This document shows, one piece after another, positions 9,102 to 17,550 of a stretch of 61,471 nt of DNA. Positions within the stretch are counted from its first letter, which is position 1, and every line of letters begins with the position of its first letter. The position numbers and the translations under genes are program-made. This DNA comes from Burkholderiaceae bacterium. Its GTDB lineage: Bacteria > Pseudomonadota > Gammaproteobacteria > Burkholderiales > Burkholderiaceae_C. Location of the stretch: the NCBI GenBank assembly GCA_913776825.1, contig CAJYPV010000030.1, positions 1-61,471 of the forward strand. Direction: 5' to 3'. The notes under the pieces were generated by a model. The model was not told where the DNA came from. It searched no databases and saw only the letters and a list, made by a program, of their open reading frames with translations.

Positions 9102-10268
9102 TCAGTCTTGGCGCAACGCGTAGAGGCGCCCGTTGCGGGTGACCACCAGCACGGTGTTGCCCATCAGGACCGGCGCGGTGGCCACGCCGGAACTGTCGGT
9201 GGACACGCGCTGGAGGGTCTGGCCCTTGTCACGCGACAGGAAGTGCACATAGCCCTCGCTGTCGCCGAAGATCACCGCCTTGCTGGTCACCAGCGGGGTG
9301 CTCAGCTTGCGGTTTTGCAGTTGGTCGGAGGTCCACAGCACATCGCCGCTGCGGGTGCCCCACGCCGTGATGCGGTCGGAGGCATCGGCCGCGGCCACCA
9401 GCGTGGCGTCGGCGCTCACGCCCTGGGTGCCGGCGAAATTGCGGGTCCAGATGGCCGAGCCACGGTCCGCATTCACGCAGCCCACGGCGGATTGGAACGC
9501 CCGTGCGCAGAAGACTTCCTGATCCCGACCCATCGGGCCCACCAGATCGGCCAGGCGCTCGACCTCGTTGGTACCGCGCGGATTGGCGACCGTGGCTTCC
9601 CACAGCAGCGATCCCCGCGTGGGATCGACACCGGCCAGGCGGGAGCCCTGCCCCACGACCAGCGTGTTTTGATAAGCGCCGATCACGCCGGATTGCTTGA
9701 GCGTGAGCGGCTCGCCCGGACGACGCAGCTCCCAGAGCTTGCGACCGTCTTGCGCGTCATAGCCCACCACGACACGGTCCAGCGTCAGCACGAACACGCG
9801 CTCGCCCGCCACGAACGGCGAGGTGATGACCGGCGTGGTCAGCGTCTTGCGCCACAGAATCTTGTCGCCTTCGGTGACGACCAGCTCGTTGTCACGGGTC
9901 ACTGCCGCTGCGAAGCGGCCATCGCTGCCGACGCCCGCGCTCAAGCCCTTGCCCACGTTCACGCGCCACAGCGGCGTGCCGGTGTCGACGGCCAGTGCGG
10001 TCAGCACGCCATCCGAGTCGCCCACGACGACCTGCTTGTCCTGCGCGCTGATCGACAGCGGGAACTTGACGCTGTCGATGCGCGCTTCCCACTGCACGCT
10101 CGTGTTGAGCGCGGCGGTGAAGGGCTGCAGCGGCGCCGGCTTGGCTTCCTTGGAGGAGCCGAACAGCGAGCACGCGCTGAGCGAGACGGCCACCGCGGCC
10201 AGCAGCGTGGCGCGCAGCAGCGGGCGGCTGCCGGCGCGGGTGCTTGCGAGGATCACGGCGCCGGTCAT
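9102..10268 (-). CDS. bamB: Outer-membrane assembly lipoprotein BamB
   Basis: BamB is the beta-propeller lipoprotein of the BAM complex that inserts outer-membrane proteins. The 388-residue precursor has a signal peptide ending in the lipobox LSAC (Cys near residue 33) and repeated PQQ-like blades such as GTPLWRVNVGKG, DGRKLWELRRPGEP and RGSLLWEATVAN. The start codon overlaps the preceding yfgM-like stop by 4 bp (ATGA), indicating translational coupling. bamD lies 12 kb away in this window. Confidence 0.96.
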   Translation of the reverse strand: MTGAVILASTRAGSRPLLRATLLAAVAVSLSACSLFGSSKEAKPAPLQPFTAALNTSVQWEARIDSVKFPLSISAQDKQVVVGDSDGVLTALAVDTGTPLWRVNVGKGLSAGVGSDGRFAAAVTRDNELVVTEGDKILWRKTLTTPVITSPFVAGERVFVLTLDRVVVGYDAQDGRKLWELRRPGEPLTLKQSGVIGAYQNTLVVGQGSRLAGVDPTRGSLLWEATVANPRGTNEVERLADLVGPMGRDQEVFCARAFQSAVGCVNADRGSAIWTRNFAGTQGVSADATLVAAADASDRITAWGTRSGDVLWTSDQLQNRKLSTPLVTSKAVIFGDSEGYVHFLSRDKGQTLQRVSTDSSGVATAPVLMGNTVLVVTRNGRLYALRQD

Positions 10269-10936
10269 TGCGCGGCTCCCGGCTGCGGTTCGTCCGCCAC
10301 GGCCACGCCCAGGCTGGCCAGCTTCACTTCCACGATGCGGCGGTAGTCGAGCTGCTTCTCCAGGCCGTCGTACGCCTTCTTGAATTCAGCCTTCGCCACA
10401 TCGGGCTTGTTCTGCAGCAGCGCCAGATCGCCGCGGCGATCGGCCTGCAGCGGCGCGAAGTCCGCGCCCTTGATCGCGTCCAGCGTCTTGGCCGCTTCAT
10501 CGAACTGCTTGGCGTCCATTTGCAGACCGGCCAGACGCAGTCGGGCCAGATCGCGCTGGGCGTCGTCCTTGGCTTCGGCTGCGGCCCAGGTCAGCGTGGC
10601 GCGCGCGTCGTCGGCCTTGCCCTTGTCCAGTTGCAGCTTGGCGGTCAGCAAGGCGCCTTGGGCCGCGAAGCCGGTGGAGCCGTAATCGGACTTCAGGGTG
10701 GTGAACATGCCCTGCCCCTTGGCCAGATCACCGGCCTGCACCGCACGCTCCAGCTCGCTGAACACCACCGAGGCCTTCGCGCCTTGGGTGCGCTGCCAAT
10801 AGTTCCAACCCATCCAGCCGACATAAGCCAGCAAACCCAGGGTCACCAACGAAGTGATGGTGTTGCCCCAGCGCTTCCAGAACGCCTTGAGCTGCTCCAG
10901 CTGTTCCTGTTCTTCGAGATCGAGATGAGACGCCAT
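10265..10936 (-). CDS. YfgM-like ancillary SecYEG translocon/BAM-associated TPR protein
   Basis: The 223-residue protein starts MASHLDLEEQEQLEQLKAFW, with one membrane segment (about 25-43, LVTLGLLAYVGWMGWNYW) and a periplasmic TPR-like domain with LAGLQMDAKQFDEAAKTLD and TFVFSELERA-type helices. This is the YfgM family (TPR_21), an accessory of SecYEG and periplasmic chaperones in E. coli. The genomic order hisS-yfgM-bamB-der is conserved from gamma- to betaproteobacteria. The start at 10936 removes an upstream Cys/Arg-rich segment that does not resemble the family. Confidence 0.9.
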   Translation of the reverse strand: MASHLDLEEQEQLEQLKAFWKRWGNTITSLVTLGLLAYVGWMGWNYWQRTQGAKASVVFSELERAVQAGDLAKGQGMFTTLKSDYGSTGFAAQGALLTAKLQLDKGKADDARATLTWAAAEAKDDAQRDLARLRLAGLQMDAKQFDEAAKTLDAIKGADFAPLQADRRGDLALLQNKPDVAKAEFKKAYDGLEKQLDYRRIVEVKLASLGVAVADEPQPGAAQ

Positions 10937-11004
10937 GAGAAACCGTCGATTGAATGTCGTGGAGAGCCGGCAGCATGCGCACATGCCACCAGCGAAAGCC
11001 GCGA

Positions 11005-12315
11005 TTATGCGGTGCGGAGTTCAGCCGCCCAGTCAGCAGCTTGGTAAAGAGATCGGGTGGTCTGGGCCGCGCCTTCGTCGCGCAGCGGCTTGATCGCCAC
11101 CTCGCCGCGCGCCAGCTCGTCCGGTCCGAAGATCAGCGCGAAGCGCGCGCCGCTGGCATCGGCCTTCTTGAACTGGGACTTCATGCTGCTCTGACCCGGA
11201 TGCATCACCACCTTCACGCCGGCGCCGCGCAGCGCTTCGAGGGTGACCATCACCTGCGCCAGGCCCTCGGCCGACGGCACGATCGCATAGGCATGCGGCG
11301 CGTCCGGCTCCGGCAGCGTGCCGACCTCTTCCAGCAACAGCAGCAGCCGCTCGATGCCCATGCCGAATCCGACCGCGGGCGCCGGCTTGCCGCCGAGTTG
11401 CTCGATCAGGTAGTCGTACCGACCGCCGCCGCAGACCGTGCCCTGCGAGCCGAGCCGCTCGGTGACCCATTCGAAGACGGTCAGGTTGTAGTAGTCCAGA
11501 CCCCGCACCAGGCGAGGATTGATCTGGTATGCGATGCCGGCCGCATCGAGGATCGCGCGCACGCCATTGAAGTGCGCCAGCGAGGCCTCGCCGAGGAAAT
11601 CCAGCAGCTTGGGTGCCGCATTGGCCAGGTCCTGCATCGCCGGATTCTTCGTGTCCAGCACCCGCAGCGGATTGCTGTGCAGGCGGCGCTGGCTGTCTTC
11701 GTCCAGCAGCGCCTGGTGCTGCTCCAGGTAGGCGATCAGCGCGGCGCGATGGGCTTGCCGCTCGGCGGGTTCGCCGAGGCAGTTCAGCTCCAGGCGGAAA
11801 TGCTCGCCATCCTTCAGCCCCAGCTCGCGCAGCAGCCGGCTGCCCATCAGGATGACTTCCGCATCCACATCCGGGCCGGCGAAGCCCAGCGCTTCCACGC
11901 CCATCTGGTGGAACTGGCGATAGCGACCCTTTTGTGGCTTCTCGCGCCGGAACATCGGGCCGAAGTAGTACAGGCGGCGGCCCGAGTCACGCAGGAACGA
12001 GTGCTCGGTCATGGCGCGGACCACGCCAGCGGTCATCTCAGGGCGCAGCGCCAGATGCTCGGCCTGGCCGTGCTTGTCGGCCCGGTCTTCGAAGGCATAC
12101 ATCTCCTTCTCGACGATGTCGGTGACTTCGCCGATGCCGCGCACGAAAAGCGCGGTGGGCTCGACGATGGGCGTGCGCACGTTCTGGTAGCCGTAGCGCT
12201 GCAGCACGCTGCGCATCTTGGCTTCCAGCCATTCCCAGAGCGCGGCCTCCGGCGGCAGGATGTCGTTCATGCCCTTGACGGCTTGCAAGGGTTGCAGCTT
12301 CTTGGTGTCTGTCAT
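11005..12315 (-). CDS. hisS: Histidyl-tRNA synthetase
   Basis: HisS charges tRNA-His. Motifs seen in the 436 residues: AVKGMNDILP at the start, class II motif 2 (FRREKPQKGRYRQFHQMG), the HisA motif LVRGLDYYNLTVFEW, motif 3 GFGMGIERL and a C-terminal anticodon-binding domain (VVMHPGQSSMKSQFKKADASG). The start at 12315 (MTDTKKLQPL) fits the family; longer forms read into basic sequence overlapping the end of ispG. Gap to ispG is 44 bp. Confidence 0.97.
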   Translation of the reverse strand: MTDTKKLQPLQAVKGMNDILPPEAALWEWLEAKMRSVLQRYGYQNVRTPIVEPTALFVRGIGEVTDIVEKEMYAFEDRADKHGQAEHLALRPEMTAGVVRAMTEHSFLRDSGRRLYYFGPMFRREKPQKGRYRQFHQMGVEALGFAGPDVDAEVILMGSRLLRELGLKDGEHFRLELNCLGEPAERQAHRAALIAYLEQHQALLDEDSQRRLHSNPLRVLDTKNPAMQDLANAAPKLLDFLGEASLAHFNGVRAILDAAGIAYQINPRLVRGLDYYNLTVFEWVTERLGSQGTVCGGGRYDYLIEQLGGKPAPAVGFGMGIERLLLLLEEVGTLPEPDAPHAYAIVPSAEGLAQVMVTLEALRGAGVKVVMHPGQSSMKSQFKKADASGARFALIFGPDELARGEVAIKPLRDEGAAQTTRSLYQAADWAAELRTA

Positions 12316-12359
12316 TGGAATCAGCAGCACGCGGCGCGCCGACGGGCGCGCCATGGAAA

Positions 12360-13661
12360 TCACTGGGCGCCGAAGCGCTTCTCGATGTAGTTCTCGACCA
12401 GCGCGTGGAACTCGCTGGCGATGTTGTCGCCGCGCAGGGTCAGCGCCTTCTCGCCGTCGATGAAGACGGGCGCCGCGGGCGCTTCGCCGGTGCCCGGCAG
12501 GCTGATGCCGATGTCGGCATGCTTGCTCTCGCCCGGCCCGTTGACGATGCAGCCCATCACCGCGACCTTCATGTTCTCCACGCCGGGATACTTGCCGCGC
12601 CAGATCGGCATCTGGGCCCGCAGGAAGTCGTCGATCTGCTTGGCGAGCTCCTGGAAGGTGGTGCTGGTGGTGCGGCCACAGCCCGGGCAGGCGGTGACGC
12701 TCGGATTGAAGGCGCGCAGACCGAGCGATTGCAGGATCTCCAGCGCCACGACCACTTCCTGGGTGCGCGACTCACCGGGCTGAGGTGTCAGCGAGACCCG
12801 GATCGTGTCGCCGATGCCTTCCTGCAGCAGCACCGACAGCGCGGCTGCCGATGCGACCGTGCCCTTGGTGCCCATGCCCGCCTCGGTCAAACCGAGGTGC
12901 AGCGCATAGTCGCAACGGCGGGACAGCGCGCGGTAGACCGAGATCAGGTCCTGCACGCCGCTGACCTTGCAGCTGATGATGATGTTGTCCGGGTTCATGC
13001 CCAGCTCGCGGGCATAGGTGGCCGACGACAGCGCCGACTGGATCAGCGCCTGGTACATCACCTGTTTGCCATCCCACGGCGCGGCACGACGGGCGTTGTC
13101 GTCCATCATCTGCGCGAGGATTTCCTGGTCCAGGCTGCCCCAGTTCACGCCGATGCGCACGACCTTGTCGTACTTCACCGCCGCTTCGATCATCTGGGCG
13201 AATTGACGGTCCTTCTTGTCGCCCTTGCCGACATTGCCCGGATTGATGCGGTACTTCGACAGCGCCTGCGCCATGGCCGGATGCTCGGTGAGCAGGCGGT
13301 GGCCGTTGTAGTGGAAGTCGCCGACCAGCGGCACCTGGATGCCCATCCGGTCGAGCTGATCGCGGATGTGCGGCACCGCGTCCGCCGCTTCGGGCGTGTT
13401 GACGGTGATGCGCACCAGCTCGGAGCCCGCGACCGCCAGTTCCTTGATCTGGATCGCGGTCTCGATGACATCGACGGTGTCGGTGTTGGTCATCGACTGC
13501 ACCCGCACCGGCGCATCGCCGCCGATGCTCACCACATGGTCACCCCAACGCACCTGCGCCTGACGGCTGCGGCGGGCGGCGGGTTGCGCGGCCGCGATCA
13601 GGGGGGACTCGTCGTCCGAGGTCTCGATCGAAGGGGCGATGGTGGCGGAATCGATGGTCAT
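12360..13661 (-). CDS. ispG: 4-hydroxy-3-methylbut-2-enyl-diphosphate synthase (flavodoxin/ferredoxin)
   Basis: IspG (GcpE) catalyses the penultimate step of the MEP isoprenoid pathway with a [4Fe-4S] cluster. The protein has a TIM-barrel domain (VRVQSMTNTDTVDV) and the C-terminal cluster domain with CPGCGRTTSTTFQELA and GCIVNGPGESKHADIGISLPG supplying the cysteines. The ATG at 13661 (433 residues) has AAGAG 7 nt upstream; a TTG six codons further up is less likely. It lies between rodZ and hisS, a common Burkholderiales arrangement. Confidence 0.97.
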   Translation of the reverse strand: MTIDSATIAPSIETSDDESPLIAAAQPAARRSRQAQVRWGDHVVSIGGDAPVRVQSMTNTDTVDVIETAIQIKELAVAGSELVRITVNTPEAADAVPHIRDQLDRMGIQVPLVGDFHYNGHRLLTEHPAMAQALSKYRINPGNVGKGDKKDRQFAQMIEAAVKYDKVVRIGVNWGSLDQEILAQMMDDNARRAAPWDGKQVMYQALIQSALSSATYARELGMNPDNIIISCKVSGVQDLISVYRALSRRCDYALHLGLTEAGMGTKGTVASAAALSVLLQEGIGDTIRVSLTPQPGESRTQEVVVALEILQSLGLRAFNPSVTACPGCGRTTSTTFQELAKQIDDFLRAQMPIWRGKYPGVENMKVAVMGCIVNGPGESKHADIGISLPGTGEAPAAPVFIDGEKALTLRGDNIASEFHALVENYIEKRFGAQ

Positions 13662-13740
13662 GGTGAGCTCTTGCGGCAATCAATGCGTGGGACGTGGGAC
13701 AGCGATCGGGGGATCGGACTGCCTGTCGGTCGACGACGCG

Positions 13741-14802
13741 TCAGTTCAGTTCCAGTCGGGCCACGTTGTCTCGGGAACGCGCTGCCAGGTCCACCGGCTG
13801 TCCGCGGAACACCAGCTCGGTGCCGGACACATTCCCGACTCGCAGCTTGAGCGGTGCGGTGCCGTTGACATCGACCTGATCACCGGGACGCAGCAGTCGC
13901 GACAGCAGCACCTGGCCACGCGCATCCACCACTTCGACCCACGATTCGGCCGTGGTTCGCACCCGCAGCGGCGCGCTGCCGGCCGGCGCGGGCGCCTGCG
14001 CGGACGGCGCCACGGCCGCGGTCACCGGGGCCGTGGCGGCCGGTGCGGTCGCGACCGTCGCGGTGGCGGGCGTGCTGGTCGTCGGATTGGGCGTGGCGGC
14101 TGACGGCTGAGCGGTCGGCGCAGGCGTGGTCGCAGGGGTCGACGGCAGCGGCGCCGCCACGTCGTTCGAGCGGGCCTCGGTCACCGGCGCGCTGGCGGGT
14201 GGAGCTTCGACCGAAGTCGGCTCCGCGGCATTGGGCACGGGCGTCGTGCTCGTGCCGATCGGCGCGGTCACAGACGGGGTGTCGGTGCTCGACGAGGTGG
14301 CCGGCGCCGACGACTTGAGGCGCTGCATGGCGTCGTCGATCCAGCTCGACGGCAGCGCATACACCACCGCCGCCGCGATCAGCAGACCGGCGACACCGAG
14401 CGTCACCGGGCTCTTCAGCAGCGCGGGCGACAGCATCGGCTCCTGGCTGGCCGCACGCTCGCGGAACGGCTGATTCAAACCCGGCGACACGCGATCCAAC
14501 GACGCTTCGCTGCCGCCGCGCGGCAGCATCGCCAGGATCGGCTCGGCCTCCACCTTCAGCGCCCGGCACATCGAGCGGGCCAGCGCACGGGCGAAGGTCG
14601 CATCGGGCAGCTCCGCATAGCGGTCGGCCTCGAGCGCCTCGAGCTTGGACTGCGGCACCTTCAGCGTGGCCGCCAGCGCGGCGATGTGCAGGCCGCGAGA
14701 TTCGCGCGCGCGGCGCAGCGCCGCGCCGGCGGTCACCGGTGGCGCGGCATGGGAGGCAGTCTTGTCGACTGCGGGCGCCTCATCGGCCGCCGTGGATGTC
14801 AT
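13741..14802 (-). CDS. rodZ: RodZ-type cytoskeletal/HTH membrane protein
   Basis: RodZ links MreB to the membrane and controls rod shape. The 353 residues show an N-terminal Xre-type HTH (about 25-85, LRRARESRGLHIAALAATLK), one membrane segment (near 137-156, LGVAGLLIAAAVVYALPSSW), a long Pro/Thr/Ala-rich periplasmic linker and a C-terminal DUF4115 beta domain (SWVEVVDARGQVLLSRLLRPG). The start at 14802 has GAGG about 8 nt upstream; ATGs at 14814 and 14826 lie at the pilW stop. The linker is low-complexity and probably disordered. Confidence 0.93.
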   Translation of the reverse strand: MTSTAADEAPAVDKTASHAAPPVTAGAALRRARESRGLHIAALAATLKVPQSKLEALEADRYAELPDATFARALARSMCRALKVEAEPILAMLPRGGSEASLDRVSPGLNQPFRERAASQEPMLSPALLKSPVTLGVAGLLIAAAVVYALPSSWIDDAMQRLKSSAPATSSSTDTPSVTAPIGTSTTPVPNAAEPTSVEAPPASAPVTEARSNDVAAPLPSTPATTPAPTAQPSAATPNPTTSTPATATVATAPAATAPVTAAVAPSAQAPAPAGSAPLRVRTTAESWVEVVDARGQVLLSRLLRPGDQVDVNGTAPLKLRVGNVSGTELVFRGQPVDLAARSRDNVARLELN

Positions 14803-14812
14803 GCGATGTCCC

Positions 14813-15631
14813 TCATTCATCGAATCGACCACTGTTCAAAGCCTGGGTCTCGGGCGCCTGCGGATACTTGTTGCGCAGTTGCTTGCCCAGGTCTTCCATG
14901 TTGGCCGTGTTGCCCATGCGGCGCTCGATCCGCAATTCCAGCCAGAGGCTGGAGGCATTGGCCTGCTCCGGATTGTTGTTGACGCGCCGCGCATAGAAGC
15001 GGGCCCGTTCGTATTCACCCAGGCGGTAGAGCACTTCGCCCAGGTTGATGGAAACCGTCGGATTGCCGGGCTCGACCTCGAAGGCCTTGGCCAGGTGTTG
15101 CTGCGCCGGGACCAGGCGTCCTTCGCGCGCTTCGCACACGCCCCAGGCCAGCCAGGTGCGGCCGGGGGTGCGGTATTTCGTGTCGGCGAGGGCCGCTTCA
15201 AACTGCGGATAGGCCTCGGCGTAGCGCTGGCGCTGGCAGAGGAACCAGCCGTAGTTGTGCTGGGTATCGCTGTCCGGGCGCTGGGCCAGCGTCTTGCGGA
15301 AGCCTTCCTCGGCCAGGTTGTATTCACCCATTGCCGCGTAGATCAGGCTGCGCAGGTTGAGCGCTTCGGGCAGATCCGGCTTGGCCAGCAGGGCCTGCTT
15401 GAGCTCATCCAGCGCGGTGTCGTACTGGCCGCGCGAGAAATAACCGCTGGCCAGCTCCATGCGCACGGCCGCGCGGCGATCGACGTCGGTCGCATCGCTG
15501 GCGGTACGGGGTCCTTGCTGCGGCGATTTCGGAGCGCCACAACCCGACAACATCACACCAACCAACAGCGCCGCGGACAGAATCCGGGCCGAAGGACGCA
15601 GGAGAGCGAAGCCGGGCATCAAGGTGGTCAT
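14813..15631 (-). CDS. pilW: Type IV pilus biogenesis/stability lipoprotein PilW (PilF)
   Basis: PilW/PilF is the TPR pilotin that helps the PilQ secretin assemble in the outer membrane. The 272-residue precursor has a signal peptide with lipobox LSGC (Cys near 31) and a chain of TPR units (ASGYFSRGQYDTALDELKQAL, SLIYAAMGEYNLAEEGFRKTL, LGEVLYRLGEYERARFYARR). The start overlaps the rlmN stop by 4 bp (ATGA). No other pilus genes are in the window; placement between rlmN and rodZ is the usual one. Confidence 0.94.
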   Translation of the reverse strand: MTTLMPGFALLRPSARILSAALLVGVMLSGCGAPKSPQQGPRTASDATDVDRRAAVRMELASGYFSRGQYDTALDELKQALLAKPDLPEALNLRSLIYAAMGEYNLAEEGFRKTLAQRPDSDTQHNYGWFLCQRQRYAEAYPQFEAALADTKYRTPGRTWLAWGVCEAREGRLVPAQQHLAKAFEVEPGNPTVSINLGEVLYRLGEYERARFYARRVNNNPEQANASSLWLELRIERRMGNTANMEDLGKQLRNKYPQAPETQALNSGRFDE

Positions 15632-16776
15632 GTGCGGGTAGAGGTCGGTGGGGGTGGAGGGGTGGCGGCTGCGCCTCGCTGAACCACGACGGGCGCGCGC
15701 ACCATGCGCAGATGAACCCGGGTGCGGTCCTGCACCTCGCCGGCCAGCTGACCGCAGGCGGCATCGATGTCATCACCGCGGGTCTTGCGCACCGTCGTCA
15801 CCAGGCCGGCCTGGATGAGCAGGTCGGCAAAGGCTTTCACCCGCTCGTTGCTGCTGCGCTTCAGGCCAGACGCCGGGAACGGATTGAACGGGATCAGATT
15901 GATCTTGCAGGGCACCTTGCCCTTCACCAGCGCGATCAGCTCACGCGCCTGTTCGGGCGAATCATTGACCTGATCGAGCATGCAGTACTCGAAGGTGATG
16001 AAGTCGCGCGGCGCTCGCTCCAGATAGCGGTTGCAGCTGTCCAGCAGTTCCGCGATCGGATATTTGCGGTTGAGCGGCACGAGCTGGTCGCGCAACGGAT
16101 CGGTCGGCGCATGCAGCGACACCGCCAGCGCGACCGGCACGTCCTCGCGCAGGCGATCGATCATCGGCACCACGCCCGAGGTCGACACCGTGACCCGGCG
16201 GCGCGACAGCCCGTAGCCGTGGTCGTCCAGCATCACGCGCAGCGCCGGCACCAGAGCGCCGTAGTTCTGCAGCGGTTCACCCATCCCCATCATCACCACG
16301 TTGGAGATGATGCGCTGATCGGTCTTGAGACGCAGGCGCAGGCTGTGCTCGGCATACCAGAGCTGGGCCAGGATTTCCCAGGTCTCGAGGTTGCGGCTGA
16401 AGCCTTGATGGCCAGTGGAGCAGAAGCGGCATCCCACGGCACAACCGGCCTGGCTGGAAATGCACAGCGTGGCGCGGTCGTCTTCGGGGATGTACACCGC
16501 TTCGACCGCATTGCCCTGACCGACGTCGAACAACCACTTAATGGTGCCGTCGGCCGAGACATGTTCGGAGATCACCGGCAAGGCGGCGATGTGGGCGCGT
16601 CCGGCCAGCTTGTCGCGCAGCGACTTGGCCAGATCGGACATCTGCGTGAAGTCCGAGGCGCCCTTTTGATGGATCCAGCGGAACAGCTGGGTGGCGCGAA
16701 AGCGCTTTTCCCCCAGCTGCTCGCAGTACGCGGCCAGGCCTTGCAGATCGAATCCGAGCAGGTTGACCGCGTCCAT
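15628..16776 (-). CDS. rlmN: 23S rRNA (A2503-C2)/tRNA (A37-C2) methyltransferase RlmN
   Basis: RlmN is a radical-SAM enzyme that methylates C2 of adenosine in 23S rRNA and some tRNAs. The CxxxCxxC cluster motif is visible as CAVGCRFC (about residues 112-119), and the methyl-carrier cysteine region reads DIDAACGQLAGEV near the C-terminus. AGAGG lies about 9 nt before the ATG. The last 30 residues (VVVQRG, then a Pro run) extend beyond the usual end. It follows ndk by 56 bp and overlaps pilW. Confidence 0.97.
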   Translation of the reverse strand: MDAVNLLGFDLQGLAAYCEQLGEKRFRATQLFRWIHQKGASDFTQMSDLAKSLRDKLAGRAHIAALPVISEHVSADGTIKWLFDVGQGNAVEAVYIPEDDRATLCISSQAGCAVGCRFCSTGHQGFSRNLETWEILAQLWYAEHSLRLRLKTDQRIISNVVMMGMGEPLQNYGALVPALRVMLDDHGYGLSRRRVTVSTSGVVPMIDRLREDVPVALAVSLHAPTDPLRDQLVPLNRKYPIAELLDSCNRYLERAPRDFITFEYCMLDQVNDSPEQARELIALVKGKVPCKINLIPFNPFPASGLKRSSNERVKAFADLLIQAGLVTTVRKTRGDDIDAACGQLAGEVQDRTRVHLRMVRAPVVVQRGAAATPPPPPTSTRT

Positions 16777-16832
16777 CGTCGTGACCTCTTTCCCTATGGC
16801 CTCATGGCCCAGAGTCCAGAGGCGGTTGCCGC

Positions 16833-17258
16833 TCAGCGGCTGTAGACGTTCATGCCGGGGAAGAAGAACGCCACTTCATTGGCGGCGGTTTCCGGGGCGT
16901 CAGAGCCGTGAACGGCGTTGGCATCGATGCTGTCAGCGAAGTCAGCGCGGATGGTGCCCTTTTCGGCCTTCTTCGGGTCGGTGGCGCCCATCAGGTCACG
17001 GTGCTTCAAGATGGCGTTTTCGCCCTCCAGCACCGAGATCACGACCGGACCGGAGATCATGAAGGTGACCAGGTCGTTGAAGAACGGACGGGCCTTGTGC
17101 ACGGCGTAGAACGCTTCGGCTTCGCCGCGCGACAGATGCGCCATCTTGGCAGCGACGATCTTCAGGCCGGCGCCTTCGAAGCGCGAATAGATCTGGCCGA
17201 TGACGTTCTTGGCCACGGCATCGGGCTTGATGATGGAGAGGGTGCGTTCGATGGCCAT
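16833..17258 (-). CDS. ndk: Nucleoside diphosphate kinase
   Basis: Ndk equalises nucleoside triphosphate pools via a phospho-His intermediate. The 141 residues are full length: ERTLSIIKPDAVAKNVIG at the start and NAVHGSDAPETAANEVAFFF containing the active-site His (NxxHGSD). AAGGA lies about 7 nt upstream of the ATG. It is the first gene of the long minus-strand block, with an operator-like palindrome in its promoter region. Confidence 0.98.
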   Translation of the reverse strand: MAIERTLSIIKPDAVAKNVIGQIYSRFEGAGLKIVAAKMAHLSRGEAEAFYAVHKARPFFNDLVTFMISGPVVISVLEGENAILKHRDLMGATDPKKAEKGTIRADFADSIDANAVHGSDAPETAANEVAFFFPGMNVYSR

Positions 17259-17293
17259 CTGTTTTTCCTTGAAAATCTAGGGCTTGGCAAAGC

Positions 17294-17355
17294 CGCGCAT
17301 TGTAATGCGCGAATGTCATGCGTGACGTCAAGCCCCCGGTGACATCTGGCTGTCA
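17294..17355 (-). promoter_or_regulatory. Candidate ndk promoter/operator region
   Basis: A perfect 8-2-8 palindrome, CGCGCATT-GT-AATGCGCG (17294-17311), contains a possible minus-strand -10 TACAAT (17304-17299). TTGACG lies 21 bp further upstream, too far for an ideal -35. A second shorter inverted repeat, TGACA-N6-TGTCA, lies at 17340-17355. The palindrome covering the -10 suggests a dimeric repressor site. The rest of the 292-bp gap between ndk and rluB shows no gene. Confidence 0.4.
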
Positions 17356-17550
17356 TACCAGGGCTTTCGGGTGCCTCACGCCACAGTGGAACTCGAATGA
17401 GCCGCCGTGAGGCAACTCTTTGTGACAGCGCGTGTCGCGCGGAGGGAGCAGCCGGACCAGCCGAATGCCGGACCTACCCGATCACCCTGCCGGCCGGTCG
17501 GCGGATCGAATTCATCGAGCCGCTCACCCCGAACCGTGCCGCGTCGCCGG

